Shown: in pieces, positions 46,450 through 60,060 of the stretch | How the letters are laid out: every line of letters starts with the position of its first letter | Numbering within the stretch: the first letter of the stretch is position 1 | Assembly: GCA_025642075.2 (NCBI GenBank) | Contig: JAODUO010000048.1 | Location: 382,001-446,000 of the forward strand | Reading direction: 5' to 3' | Length of the DNA: 64,000 nucleotides | Source: Ridgeia piscesae | Taxonomy: Eukaryota; Annelida; Polychaeta; Sabellida; Siboglinidae | Notes under the pieces: generated by a model | The model's database searches: none | What the model was told of the DNA's origin: nothing | What the model saw: the letters and a program-made list of their open reading frames with translations, nothing else | Position numbers and translations under genes: made by a program

Positions 46450-47790
46450 TACATATACAATTATAAGTTATGACAAACTTAAAGTGTGAATGAAACAATT
46501 TAATTTTGTGTGATTGGGATCTTGGGGGACATTTACAAAGGTTGTACCTGAAGTCACAATGGTAGAATGTAATATTTTTAATGTCACTGCAACTACAATA
46601 ATGTAATCTACAACTGTGTTGCTGGTTGGCAATTTCCTTACTCTCAGAAAAACCACTTGCATAATAAGTGCAGATGTCTGATACCAGTCAGCCCAAGAAC
46701 TGACCATCAGATGATTAGCTGTAACAACAAAATACATTCTTTTGACCATTCAAACATTATGTAAAACGACTGCAGACATTAAAGTTGCATTCTTAGTTAA
46801 AAATCACCATTATTAATGCATTTTAGAAAAGCATACCAGATCAAAAGGATTATTTCCATCACTTGACTGTTTTTGACTGTGACATTTATAAAATAACTTG
46901 GACTGTCTTAGGCGACCTCAATTGTGAGGTGATTGTAGTTTCAGGTTTGATGGTGTCATTATTAATCAGGTTTTTTTAAATATTATACACGAATGTATAT
47001 GTATATACATATGAACACACAGATATGTAAGGATGATAAAATATTAAATTATAAACTCTAAAAACATAAATGCTTTGCACAGTTCACATAATACACAATA
47101 GTTTCTCTAAAATATGTACATTTTCAAAACATAAATCATTAATGTGCAAGGCTGATTTATGTTTTTGCAACTTATGACTAAAAATGTCCAACATGTTCCA
47201 TAATGTATGCAAATATCTTCTTATACAATTACTGCAATGGCAGTACACAGGCCTGTAGTAGAATTCCATAAAAGTAGCCACAAAAGTGGCTGATACAAAA
47301 TGCCCGATATAAAATGCCGGCTTACATGGGTGGCCTGATTAGAGAGGCTCACCAGATTGCTGTTATGGTAAAACTGCATGCATACAACAATATGTACGTG
47401 CATATAATTTACAAAGTTATTTGGCATTATTAACTACATTTCATATTTAAAAATCATTTGACTGCAGCTAATTTAAGCCGAGGCAACCAGCTGCATTTCT
47501 CATCCTTTCTACAGATATTTACAGCAACAGCATTATGCAAGCAACATGCAGTAATTTTGTTAAACATCTGTACACACAATGCCAGAGCACAGTAGTCAGT
47601 GCCACAATGTTCAATGAAAAAAGCAGACCATGACTGAATGACCACACTGAAGGCATGGCGGTTTCAGTGAGGTGGCCAGTTTGATGGGTTCTACAGTTGA
47701 CTGCAACAGCAAAGTGTTTGGTTAACCTGGGACAGACAGAGTGGTCAACGACAGGTAAAAATGTAAACAGATTAAATAATATTATAGTCT
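46450..47790 (-). other. 3' flank of SAC3D1
   Basis: AT-rich region downstream of the SAC3D1 stop codon and probably its 3' UTR. Several TTTATT (AATAAA on the minus strand) occurrences exist but none can be singled out. Confidence 0.35.
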
Positions 47791-48637
47791 TTAGCAGCTG
47801 CATTCATCATCCCCACGCAGGCATTCTGAGAGAGACGTTGTCAGGCTGGCATCTATGAAGTTGTATCTATGTGGTTGCATCTGCAAAAAATAACTGTCCT
47901 GTTAGATTGCAACCTTCATCAATATGACTATCTATCATAGCAAAGGTTTGCTAATGTGAATAATTCATTCATTTTGGCAGATATGTGTAAATAAATATGT
48001 TTTGGTAGCAATGTTACTGTTACCATAAAGAACAAAACGATATGAACGTATTATCTTGGTGAACCAATCAGCAGATATTGTTTATATTATTAAAAGGGTA
48101 TCATCGTTAAAAACATGTTCTTATACAGTACAGTATCGATTCATCAGGACTGCTTAACATACTTTATACTTTACTCCCTGGCCGACGTGTTCAACCAAAT
48201 ATCATCTCAACTTCTCTGGGAAGCAGCCTACCATGTTGCAATCACTATGCAAAGACTATTCATACCGAGACACTTAATCCAGATTGCTGAGTGAAATGGA
48301 GCGATGTAGAGTGAGTGAATATGTCCGAGTGTTGATACAGGATTTGAGTTTCAGTCCAATGCCCCAGACACTGCATTTACAATTATTGCTGTTGAAACTT
48401 GTCCTACCGTGACATCATCTTTCAACAATCCCTTGAAGAACCTGACAGTGCCATTGGCACATTCAAGTCCACACTGCCGACATAATGACTCGGTCTCAGT
48501 CTCAGACATCAGTAAGATGTCACTGAGGTCTGAGAGTGAATACTTGAGGTTCCTGCTACTGAAGCCAACGTTCATTACCTGAAGGACGCGTCTGTAACAT
48601 CCACCAGCAAACATTGCTGTTATCTGGTGAAATAACA

Positions 48638-48671
<34 letters not shown>

Positions 48672-48692
48672 GTGTGTGCTGTGTGCTGTGTG

Positions 48693-48786
<94 letters not shown>

Positions 48787-48945
48787 TGGTGTGTGTGTAT
48801 GTGTATGTGTATGTGTGTATGTTTGTGTGTGTGTGTGTTGTGTGTGTTGTGTGTGTGTGTGTGTGTGTGTTGTGTGTTGTGTGTGTTGTGTGTGTTGTGT
48901 GTGTTGTGTGTGTGTGTGTGTGTTGTGTGTGTGAGTGTGTATGTG

Positions 48946-48985
<40 letters not shown>

Positions 48986-49000
48986 GTGTTGTGTGTGAGT

Positions 49001-49031
<31 letters not shown>

Positions 49032-51284
49032 AGTGTGTGTTGTGTGTTGTGTGTTGTGTGTGGTGTGTGGTGTGTAGGTATTGTGTGTGAGTGTGCGGGC
49101 GCGTGTGTGTTGTGTGTGTCCAAAATTGATCTAAACAACTTGTAATCTTATGCTAAAGCAGCATATGAACATGTACATTGGGTATGGTGACACAACTCTA
49201 TGAACCCACCTCTCTATGAGTGCCAGATGTCTGTGGAATGCACACATGTGTAGATATGGGAGACTCTTGGCAAGTCTCATCACACGGATGTAGTTGCTAT
49301 TCATCCAAGCTAGGTTCATTGCAAGAGCAATCTGATACACAGCACAGCTCCTACAACGACAGCCATAGAAGGCAACATGACAATACACAGATATGATCCT
49401 CAGGAAATAGAACTGAACATGTTTCAGACAGCATGTGGACAAAAAAGGCTTTTGCCTATGTAATGTCCAAAAATGACCACCTATTTATAACCTCTCTATG
49501 CAATTCTCCAAGTTACACAAACCAAAAATTACTATCTAGGTTATATTCCAGAAATGTTATTATATGTCAAAAGTGCACACCTAATAATCTGTTCAGTATT
49601 TTGGTTTAATTTCCTTGACCCACACAGAGAAAAGGTTGAAAGACAATGTAAACATGAGAAAATAATGTTGCAATTTTCAAGTCTGGTCCAATTGTAGCAA
49701 TAAAAAAAAGTTCTGAATGTTTCAACAAAAGAAGCATCACGTTAGTACTTCTGGTGAGTGGAACCCAAAAGGGACAAAACTACATTCCACAATAATTATA
49801 TATATAGTACTGACAACATTTTTGAGCAAACTGTCTTAGCCTCAAGCTCATTGCATACCCCCAGAATCATAGCATATTGAATCATTTGAGTGTATCATAT
49901 GGGTTTACTGACAACCACAACACCCACCCAATGCGTGGCTTCAGCTGCAGACCCCACAATGTCGCCTCTGTACTGCCCAAGTTGAACAACATGTACAGGG
50001 CCACGTACGCCCCCATGTGGCAACGACAGGTGTCCTCTTCTTGGTACAGACACAGCAAGCGCTTGAGGCATTCCTGGGTGTGTGTGTCGTTCATCTTTGG
50101 GTCAAATGTGGCCACAGGCTCGGTGCACAATCTGCAAATGTACATCTTTGTTAGTGTCTTGCTACAGCTGGTCCCACTCTAGTCTTTACGACAAACTAAC
50201 ACAGCGCTTACTGTAGGTGTAAGGTCTTTGAAAATATACATTTCCATTTATCTTCTTATGACTGAGTAATGGTTGTTAATTGTTTCGTTCACCTTTTTTT
50301 GACCGATATGTTTTGTGACTCTAATTCCACACACCTGTATCCAGCATAGATGTGGAAGTCAGAAATCCTCTCCAGCAGCCAAACTGCTTCCGTCCCAGCT
50401 ACCTGCTGCATCACCATGTCCTGTCTCACCGCTCGCAGTCGATCAAACACGTATTCATACGTACGGTACCAGTTACTATCACACAGTGGGATGACACTGT
50501 CAACAAAAATAATCACACGCAGTTACACAACCCAGTCACTTTTATCCATAACTCATATAATCTAAACTTTATTTAACTGCCAAGACATGTTTTAATGATT
50601 TTTTATTAGAATGATTCAAGTTGAGTTGCATGTTTACAATCTTTACATATTACATAATTCTAATAAGTCTACATGTTACACTGTTGTGAATTGTGTATCC
50701 ATTACCATTTTCTGTTTATGGCTGTGGCAAAGTAGATGTAGTTGTGACTCACTTGTTTATTAAATAACATACGCTCTTGTGGAGAATATCTGGAGGTCGG
50801 AGGTCACACGGATCTGTGTCAAGTTTTCCAGCTGCTGGTCTTGAATATTCTTTCACCATCTTCTTGTAGTCAGCTTTGGGCCTGTACAGAGATGCAGCCT
50901 AATGTAGGAATTAGGATGCGTACTGTGGTTTTGTGTCAAGGTACAATTTGTGTGTAGAAAAATATAAAAACTATTATGGTGGTAGTGTAATTTACTGAAT
51001 GATCAATATGTAAATATGTACAACTTTAGTTGAACATTTGTGCTTTAATCTTGAGTAGATGGAAGTCTCCAGTTGGCCAAGCTGACAGTTTTGCTCACAA
51101 GATTAAGTAGAATTACTGAGTTACCCTGATATGGGTCGATCCGATGTACTGAAGACGCTTAGATGTTAGAACTTGCACCACTATCTATATTCGTTTGCTT
51201 TCTTTGGCCATTGGAATTTACCGTTTGCTATGTTGTGTTCCATCTAGAATTTCGAATGGGTGTAACAATCTTCTTGATTCTCTC
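47791..51284 (-). CDS. SAC3D1: SAC3 domain-containing protein 1, 5' exon missing
   Basis: Seven exons join in phase on the minus strand: 51284-51222, 50881-50753, 50496-50335, 50131-49928, 49350-49210, 48591-48408 and 47880-47791 (stop TAA), giving 323 residues. The SAC3/GANP domain is recognisable throughout. RRLLHPFEILDG and MVKEYSRPAAGK followed by DLRPPDILH are diagnostic of SAC3D1; FDRLRAVRQDMVMQQ, ALYMLFNLGS, RVMRLAKSLPYLHMCAF and LCRQCGLECANGTVRFFKG continue it. SAC3D1 (SHD1) is a centrosome/spindle-associated relative of GANP and yeast Sac3. The first exon listed begins mid-domain (one base then AGA GAA), so an upstream exon with the start codon and the expected TCPxMCP motif is missing; I searched to about 60 kb by eye without finding it. 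The 48591 acceptor was chosen because it alone keeps phase. Confidence 0.88.
48117..48376 (-). mobile_element. tRNA-derived SINE, decayed copy 2
   Basis: Shares order and sequence with the 15.14-15.44 kb SINE. On the plus strand it has GTTCTTATACAGTACAGTAT at the tail end and TCTCAACTTCTCTGGGAAGC in the body (identical in both). Near the head it has CAGGATTTGAGTTTCAGTCC, a decayed B box. It lies in the last SAC3D1 intron. Confidence 0.75.
48641..49121. repeat. imperfect (GT)n tract in a SAC3D1 intron
   Basis: About 480 bp of GT dinucleotides broken by GTTGTG and GAGTG variants. It fills most of the intron between the 49210 and 48591 exons. Long frames on both strands are artefacts. Confidence 0.95.
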
Positions 51285-51444
51285 CTGAAAGTGAAGCACA
51301 GATTTATACGACTCAGTGACAGGTACATGTAGTCATGTACAACAAAAGTTAAATCCACATAGGACATGAAATGTTCATACTAGCACATGAAATGTGCACA
51401 ATTACTGCACACACCCTGTTGGATAATCATATCTGAAAATTGAC

Positions 51445-52112
51445 ATGGGGTAGAACTTTGGCATTTATTTTACTAGACAGCGGGACTAGTAAAGACAAAA
51501 GTTTACTAGTCTGCTAAAAGGTTTACTAGTGTGGCAAAATATAGGAACAACCCAAATTTAAGTTGTTATTTACAAAAACTTTTGCAACCCCAGTTAAATA
51601 ACAATGCAATGTTCATTAATGCAAATAAAAAATAACAAAATTAATTAATGAAGAATGGAAGATATGACCTGTGCAATTGAAAAACAAATTGCACTCATTT
51701 ACAGGTACAGTGTAGTACCAGTGTACCACCCTACGTCCCTACCAGATACAGAATATCCTACCATGATACCATTATGAAATTTCCGTAATAATTCTGGTAT
51801 TTGACTTCCTATTACGATGTTATAAAAAATGCTCTGCTGGACTATATTAATAGAAATAAAAATATCACACTATAGAAAATTTGGATCATGTCAGCTTTGG
51901 GGCGCACAGCCTATATCCAAACCAGGCCGCTATTATAAAATAGGGGTCTAGTAATGCTGCATTATGCAATATACACACCCTAACCCCTATTCTATAATAG
52001 GAGAGACTGTAAAATTATACATACATACTGACCTTTACTAGACAACCGGACTAGTTATTAGGCAGCCCATTATCTTTACTAGTATACAGACTAGCGGACA
52101 GTTCTACCCCTG
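51445..52112. mobile_element. 668-bp MITE with TTGAC target duplication
   Basis: The ends are inverted repeats: left ATGGGGTAGAACTTTGGC, right (complement) CAGGGGTAGAACTGTCC. TTGAC flanks both sides (51440-51444 and 52113-52117). Subterminal TTTACTAGAC...GGACTAGT modules occur at both ends. An internal near-perfect 18-bp inverted repeat lies at 51930-51947 and 51983-52000. No coding capacity. It sits just upstream of the first identified SAC3D1 exon. Confidence 0.75.
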
Positions 52113-52117
52113 TTGAC

Positions 52118-53030
52118 CATGTCACTAAATCTTATGCATATTCCTAATAGATTATTAGAAAATAATATACCCAATGACAGTGTATTTTTCTTTTTGGGAT
52201 AGGATGGACTGTTTAACAGTGTTTCCCTGCTGCATGATGAGAGATGTGGCCACCTCACTGTTTTTCTAAGCCACCTCACCCAAATATGCCAAAACTGCCA
52301 CCTCATAGCTATTTCCTGCTATAAACACTGTAGTTATGCATTTAATTGTTCTTCTCTATATCCCAGGCAATAGGTTAAGACACCATTCAGAATGCACCAT
52401 TTTTAGGGTAATTTGTAAAAGGCAGTGGCTACGCATATGTAAACCGTATGTTTAGTCCACCAGTCTATATGTACAGCATTCATTCTGTGCCTACATAGGC
52501 TTTTATTTTCGGTTACGTGATTTTTTCTGCATGTTGTATCTTTAACAAACAAATGTAAAAGTATGTGAATTTTTCTGTGCATGCATGTTGATGTACGTAC
52601 GAACAGAAGCTCTTTTGGCACTAAGTTCTAAATATATATGTGAGATTTTGTGTCTTTTATTTTTTGCAAGTTGACATTATACTCCTGTGGCTGTCAGTAA
52701 ATCTAACAATGTTGAAAACGTGTAGTTCCGCCATATCGACGTGGCGAGATGGATGCAACATGCATGTGGAAAATTTAAAAACAGATGCGCGTGCATCCTC
52801 ACATACAGTCAGGCCATAGGTCTAAAGATATTGCTCACGTACGCATAGACACTTTGTTTTAAAAATAGTTCTGGGTGGTCATGGCCATCCTACCCCGGTA
52901 CCACCTCGCCCAACATGTTATTCAGGGGAAACACTGATTGAACATCGGTTTCGTGTAGTATTGGTACAAATGGTCATCATTTAAAATAATGATTATTTGT
53001 TGATGGCATTAACTTAGTATGCTGTTTAAA
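52118..53030. other. no gene seen
   Basis: Between the MITE and the LINE; may be an intron or the 5' flank of SAC3D1. Confidence 0.35.
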
Positions 53031-53278
53031 ATTATCCTTGTAACATGATTAGTCATTACTGACAAATGACAACCAATAGCAATGTCACAAAACAACAACA
53101 CAATTATCAAATCTGATCAGTTGGCAGTAAAAAAAGATGCAAATTCTTGCATGGGGAGACATAGATTGACGACCAAACTTACGTGCCCGAAGAGAAGGTC
53201 TGAAACACATAATCCCAAAATGTTTTTGTTTCAAAACATGCTGCTAGACAAATATACAAATTAGACCCATCAGCCTGA

Positions 53279-54049
53279 ATGTCACAAGTAGGAAATAGTG
53301 CACAGTCAGGTCAGACTAGGAAAATGACACATAAATGTGGGGGGGGTGTGTAAGAAACAAGTGACAAAATCGGACAGGGGATTAAAATGCGAGTATTGTG
53401 GAGCTTGGTTCCACATAGAATGTGAAAGCGTAACATGCGAGGCATATGATTTCATAGAAAATCACGGAGAGCAGTTGAACTGGTTTTGTAAAACGTGCAA
53501 CTCCAAAGCTATTGAGATTTTGAAACTAGTACAGGGGTTGACGGACCAACAGGACAAATTAGAAGCAAAAGTGGATGAACTGACCACTCCAGTAGAAGAA
53601 ATAGATAACATCAAGGGAAACCATAAGAAAAGGGTATCTAACATACTGAAGGAGGAGCTAAATGAGATCTGGCAAATGGAAGCAAAGAGTGCAAATGTAA
53701 TCATCAGAAATCTTGAAGAAATAGAAGAAGGTGGGAGATGGAAAGATGATAAAGAACTTGTGGAGCATTTGGTGCATAACGTTCTGGGAGAGAAAGATGT
53801 AGAAGTAATTTCGACTGGTAGAGTCCCGGAAAACAGAATAGATGGTAGGAATAGACTGGTAGTTGTAACTCTGGGAACCCGAACTATGAAAGTGAAAGTC
53901 TACGAAGCAAGGACCAGTGGAAACAAGTGTACATCAGTGCAGATGAGACAAAAATAGAACGAGAGAAACAGTATCAACTGCGGAAGGAACTACGGGACAG
54001 GCGAGGAAATGGCGAAAAAATCTGTTCGTTCATCGAGGACAAATTGTAG
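53279..54049 (+). pseudogene. LINE ORF1: PHD-finger and coiled-coil protein
   Basis: Starts MSQVGNSAQSGQ and continues through KCGG, then a run of eight G (53339-53346), one too many for the frame. It continues as VCKKQVTKSDRGLKCEYC, GAWFHIECE and WFCKTC, a C4HC3 PHD-like finger. A coiled-coil-prone stretch (DKLEAKVDELTT) follows, then NVIIRNLEE. A second frame change near 53930 leads to QVYISADETKIEREKQYQ and a stop after IEDKL. Confidence 0.75.
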
Positions 54050-54289
54050 AGGCGGATGGCAAAAAGATGCAATGCACTCAGATGGAGCAAAACATGGAAA
54101 ATGATGACGGATCACACAGAATGAAACACCAGGGAGGGAGTCCCCCAGGAGGAGCAGGTCAACATCTGCTGCACGTAAAAGGGGCAGTCAAACACCACCT
54201 CTTCAAAGGATTTGCCAGCCTAAAATGACAACCACTATGAAGGGAAGCCAGTCCACAAAACCGGGAAAAAAGTAGGCACCAGCACTGAC

Positions 54290-57010
54290 TTGTACAATGA
54301 CACTAAAAATGTGCACAAAATGGATGAAGGGGATAAAAATGAGGAAAAAAGGAGCACTGGTCACATCACTGTACATAAACTTAAATTTGTATCTGTAAAT
54401 GCTAGAAGCGTTATGAACAAATTGGATGAACTGCAGTGTATTGCAGTTGAGGAAAACCCGGATATAATATGCATAACCGAAACATGGGCACACAAAGACA
54501 TAACAGAGGCAGAACTGAACCTGGAGGGATACAATTTAGTTCGTAATGATAGAGAGGACATGAAAGGAGGTGGCTGCATCATATACATAAGAGGCAATAT
54601 ACATTATGTTATCTGTTACGAACTTACTAAAACTCCAAACACTGAAACAGTATGGTGTCGAGTAACTACTATGAGTCCCTACTTGTAGGGGCATGTTACC
54701 ATAGCACATCTGCAGATCTAGAGAAAGAACTAGCTTTACATGACATCATACGTAAAGCATGTGCAGCATGCAACAATGTTGTGATATTTGGTGATTTTAA
54801 TCACAGAAGCATAGACTGGAAGAGGATGCAGGCGGGAGCAGAATGGGCAAGGTTACTAGAACTTATCCAAGATTTATTTCTCACACAACACGTACATGTT
54901 GAAACTAGGGGTGAGAACATATTAGATCTGATTTTATCAACAGAACCGAATATGATTGATGCCGTTAGAGTAAAAGAACCATTCAGTGATCATAACATTG
55001 TAACATGTGATGTCATAGTGTCGGTACAGGTTAAAGAGTGGAGAGAGACATATGATTACAAGAGAGGGAATTATGAGGAAATGTTTAAGGGACTATGATT
55101 GGGAGCAGGCATTCCAGAATACTGACGTAAACACAAAATGGGATCATTTTAAAGCTGTGGTTAACTCTACTGTGCAGTGTTTTGCCCCTATCTCAACAAA
55201 GAAAATAACAGAATGCCGAGATGGAAGTCAAAAAGGGTTGAACTAGCAAGAAGGAAAAAATACCACATGTGGAAGAGATACAGGGAAACCAGAGAGTACC
55301 ATCTATATGAGGCATACAAACGCCAATGCAATAAAGCCCAGATTGAAGTGAAAACGCCAAACGGTACGTTATGGGAGAAGTTATCACAGTCTCAATTGAA
55401 GCAGCAAACTTACTTAATGACTATTTTGCTTCAGTATACACTGACGAGGAAATCGGTAATTTACCTGATCCTGTGAATATTTTCACAAAAACATTAGAGG
55501 AATCACTCCAAAACATTGAGTTTACAACAGCAGTAGTGCAAGAAAAACTTTCAAAAATGAAACCAAATAAAGCTCCTGGTAGAGACAATTGTAATTCATC
55601 AATGTTAAGAGAAGTAGCTTCATCTATCGCCTCCCCATTGTGTGAGATCTTTAAAAGCAATATAGAAATGGGAGAAGTCCCTCTGGATTGGAAAAAGGCA
55701 AATGTAACACCTATATACAAAAACAAAGAAACAAAATCACAGCCATGTAACTATAGGCCAGTGAGCCTGACATCCCACATATCCAAGGCCATGGAATCCA
55801 TCATAAGAGATGAGATCATCAGGTATATCCAAAAAAGTTTATTAAACCATCATAACATAGTTTTTGGAAAGGTCGTTCCTGTTTGACCAACCTTCTAGTT
55901 TACCTTGATAAAGTAACAATGTATATAGTCCAAGGATTACCAGTAGACTCCATTTATTTGGATTTTAGTAAAGCTTTCGATACAGTCCCCCATGCCAGGC
56001 TAGAGAGCAAACTAAAGTCACATGGCGTAGGAGGTAGTGTAAGTGACTGGATAACCGAATGGCTGACTGACAGAGTCCAACGTGTTGTTGTCAATGGGCA
56101 AACTTCTGAATGGTCACCAGTAAGGAGTGGAGTCCCACAGGGGTCTGTTTTGGGTCCAGTTTTATTTGTAATATTTATAAATGACCTAGACGAGGGTGTG
56201 AGAAATCATATTCTTAAGTTTGCTGATGACACTAAGCTGTTTAGTCAAGTATCAATGTATGAGGATGCAGAAAAATTACAAAAAGATCTGAGTACCCTAA
56301 ATTAGTGGAGCAATGAATGGTCGATGTTGTTTAATGCTGAAAAATGCAAATGTATACATTACGGATACAACAATAAACAGTATGATTATTTTATGGGAAA
56401 GGAATGCATTGAAACAACACACGAGGAGAGAGACTTACGGGTCATCATCACAGAAATACTGGATGTAAGTGTAACAAAGCAATGTGTCAGGGCAGCTAAT
56501 AAGGAAAATGCATAGTTAGGCATGATAAATAGAGCCGTTAAATATAAAATCAAAGAGGTAGTTTTAAAACTATATAATGATGCCTCACCTGGAATATTGT
56601 ATTCAGGCATTGCGCCCATTTAAACAGAAAGATATAGATTTATTAGAATCTATACAACGAAGGATGAGCAGGATTATTCCTGAATTAAGGCATTTAGTTT
56701 TTAAAATAATAAATGGGTTGGATTTTCCTGCCGACTTCTTTATTATGGGAAATGACCATGGCAAAACAAGAGGGCACCCTTACAAAATAAGCAAATTACA
56801 CTCTAGGCTTGATATACGAAAGTACTCTTTCACTCAACTAAGCCTAAGCTAAGGATAGTAAACGATTGGAATAGACTTCCTGGAAGTGCTGTTATGTCCG
56901 CAAGCGTCAACCAATATAAGGGTCACATTGACAAGTATCTGCGAAATAGGGCGAAGGATTACACGAGTCAGCGATTGACTCCCTTCTTCGTCAACTCCAC
57001 GACTACGTAG
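54290..57010 (+). pseudogene. LINE ORF2: endonuclease and reverse transcriptase
   Basis: Endonuclease motifs are VSVNARSV, ICITETW, GDFNH (about 54790) and FSDHN (about 54981). RT motifs are KMKPNKAPGRDN, NYRPVSLTS, IYLDFSKAFDTV, SGVPQGSVLGPVLF and FADDTK (about 56219). The C-terminal end is YKGHIDKYLRNRAKDYTS. The frame changes near 54660, 55090, 55250 and 55400, and stops occur at about 55884 and 56303. The linker between endonuclease and RT is shorter than usual, indicating an internal deletion. Confidence 0.85.
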
Positions 57011-57049
57011 GAGACGATTCAAGGTAAATACAAGGTAAATAGACAGTAA

Positions 57050-60000
57050 AAACTCTTATTATCGCTCCCGCCAATATTCCTGTTGCGGTCTGTCACTGAT
57101 CTGGAGACACTCACATGTTTATTTCATTTTCTTGACACATCTGTAAACATGTTCCGATTGTTTTTGAACAATTCATTTTCAAGCACCTAAATGATAGTCA
57201 CATAATCACTGTTCCATAGTTGCAACACAGTAACGCTCAGGCTGTCGGCAGCTTCTGGCAAGCGCCATTGCGGGATTTCAATGCATTCGCCAGGTGGCGC
57301 AGTTGGCGAGCACATGCTGTCGCCAGAGGACGCTTGCAAATTTTTAGCGGCCAATGATTGGAAGAAACAAATAAAGGGGGTAGATTTGAAAGCTGTTGGC
57401 GTGATTTGATTTTAAATCTTGAATGCAAACTCAGAATTGTACAGGTTTTTAGCGCAATTACAATTAGGTTCGCTTATCGACAATGAAGCCACAGTAAGTA
57501 TTGTCTACGGTAGGGCAATAAATTGGATAAGTCGTAAGTTAGATTTACGAAATTGTCGATTTATAAATAGGCGCGTTTATGTTTTGAGTGAATCGTTGAT
57601 TTTTGATCAACATGGTCAACAATGCGGTGTTAGCTAGTTCCCTTCGTGGGAGTCAGATACCAAACTTGAAAGCAACTAATCTCAGGTCAGATATCCCATG
57701 CTAGAGCTGCCGAACTGGTTTACTTTAGATTATTAATTAAATATTAGTAAAATTAGACGTAGTTTAGTTCAGACCTGCCACCTGGTTGGGGTCAATTACG
57801 TCACAATCACATTGACAACTAAAGTTAAATTTACTTCCTATTGAGTATTGCTATTAAATGCTGAGTGCAACATATGGCAGCCCAACATAATTCTAGTATT
57901 AGTGTTACCTACGTTTCAAGCAACTAATATTAAATTTTTCATCGGAAATATTTATGTAAGGTACAAGATAGAGCATATAAAAGTGCATAGACCATAGTGA
58001 TACCTTACATAAATATGCACAAAATAAGCCTTCACACAAAACATAACATTTTGTAAACATCTGCTTACTACTAAAACTGTTTAATGGCAGAACCAATTTA
58101 TTTTTCAGTACAAATGTCAATTTCACTGCCACTTAGCATGGGTGGTGGATTGTAAGGGTGCCAAATTGTTCAACGGCTTCAATCCAAGGCGGGTTTGGTT
58201 GAAGCATCTGATTTGTAAAGCATTGAACCATGACCGGTTTGCACTTTTGTGGGTTTAAACATCCATTTGTTTGTCGGCGTAGGAAAATCGGTCACATTGT
58301 CAACAAAATCAAGTGTTTTATTCAAGAAATGGAAAGAAACACTATTTTTAATATAGTTGACTGTATTCAAAGATTCCCACTAGAATCAAAGTTACAGGAA
58401 TTTTAAGAGGGACCTATCACAAATAAGTTAAGGAGAGCATTTTAAAGTTGAGATGCATTATTTACATGTGAACAACATTTTATTATGGTATAATTTTATT
58501 ATGGTATTGCTATTACTATATCTACTACTACCTGTGTTTGTTACTGAATAAATTATAAAATTGTGATGGCCAGGAATTTGGAATTATTATAAGTCATGCC
58601 AAAATAAACTGTTGCTGCAGTATAAAAAATATCAAGTTCTCTTCCCATGTCTGACAATTTAATGATATTAAGAAATTTAACACAGAAGTTCAACTGCATT
58701 GCTGAGTTCGTTGTTTATTGTGCCCATGGTTTCTGTTCTGCTAGGAACCTACAAAAAAATCAAAGATAACTTTACACCATATTTATGATGGTGCACATTG
58801 ATTTTATGTATAACAGGTAACAAGATACGGTTTACAGAATTTTAATACCTTCATGCAGTCAAATATTACAGCAATTTCAACTTTCAGAAAATGATACCAC
58901 ATTTGTGACCACTGCACAGCCTGCTGTGTAGCATACGTTCATATCGGGTCTGGATCAATCAAACTGAAATGCAGTTGCAAACTGCTAGAATCTTATAGTT
59001 TATCAAATATATTTGTAAAAACAATTTTCTTGACCTTGTGTTGTGTTACAATTCACACTGTGGCATTCTCTCTCAGCTTGGGTCTCAGAAAAATGTGGTT
59101 TCACCGTCATACGATTAATAAGAGGAGATTCCCTGGGCCTCCCCTCATAAACAGAAAAGCCTAGTGGTCACAAATTGCAACGCGCCCCTAGTGGATTTAT
59201 AGGTCCCTAGTTCTGCATTTGAATTTTTCGTTCGAGTACCATGGAATGTTCACGAATTTCACTGAATGTTCTTGAAGAGTGTCATGAACATCACACACAA
59301 TAGTGGCGAAAGAATTGTAGTAATACTTTGCGAAAACAACATGGTAGTAACACGATTCACTATATGGCATATGTACTAATAACGAACACGATTGCTCGAT
59401 GTCAACACATGAGCTATCAGCAGCGCTCTCTCGTTACATGTCTGGCCACTCGCCAATCAGATGCACTCTTTCTTAGCATGTCTGACTACTCGCCCGCTAC
59501 CATCCATAGTGTTTATTTTCATTTCGTTTCCATCACAGTATTTATTTTATGGTTGACATAATCGCCAAGCTGCAACTGAAAGGTGACTGCAAGTTTAGAT
59601 ACAAATAGTTTAGTGGACAATGATTATAAAATAGGATCGGGAAAGATCGCCACGAGAAAGTGTACCGGGTATACTTGAGAATAGTTGGGAGTCTGCCTAA
59701 GGCATCAAATAGAGAAATAGAAGCAAAATGGGAGACTTAAGTGAACAGTCATACTACAAATGTGTTTTTCTCAGCTTGAAAGTTTGTACCACAATCCTGT
59801 TCATTGTTGAGTAACGTTGGCTTTGAGTGAGCTAGATCAATGATTTAAGCATCATTGTAAAGCTTTATATGTCTTCTTTCTAATGCTGTCTAAATAATGT
59901 TTCATTTTTTGACATGCGATTATTTCACTAGCACTCAACACATTATTTAGTTAAAATTGTGATTTAGTTTTTGCCACTTTAATTTTATTATTAGGGAATT

Positions 60001-60060
60001 CAGGCTAGTCATCAGGCCACACACATGAATCCTCCCCAAACTTGCCTATTGTCATTACAG
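57050..60060. other. upstream region of KIF23 (and possibly SAC3D1)
   Basis: No confident exon. The KIF23 start codon exon, and possibly the missing SAC3D1 first exon, should lie here. A 16-bp perfect inverted repeat is listed separately. Confidence 0.35.
57948..58016. repeat. 16-bp perfect inverted repeat
   Basis: ATATTTATGTAAGGTA (57948-57963) and its exact complement (58001-58016) around a 37-nt loop. Confidence 0.8.

Larger units (their letters stand above)
53279..57047 (+). mobile_element. CR1-like LINE with PHD-finger ORF1, decayed
   Basis: A near-full-length two-ORF non-LTR retrotransposon, antisense to SAC3D1. ORF1 carries a PHD/zinc finger. ORF2 has an apurinic-type endonuclease, an RT and a C-terminal tail. 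The element ends near ACAAGGTAAATACAAGGTAA-type short tandem repeats at about 57022-57047, as CR1-group 3' ends do. Multiple frameshifts and an internal deletion show it is inactive. Confidence 0.85.

Noticed and set aside
48592..48638. Extending the SAC3D1 exon at 48591 upstream to an in-frame ATG
   Set aside because: The upstream AG positions break phase with the preceding exon; only the acceptor at 48591/48592 keeps the frame.
51285..60000. SAC3D1 N-terminal exon with a TCPxMCP motif
   Set aside because: Scanned the minus strand by eye for the motif and found no convincing candidate; left unannotated.
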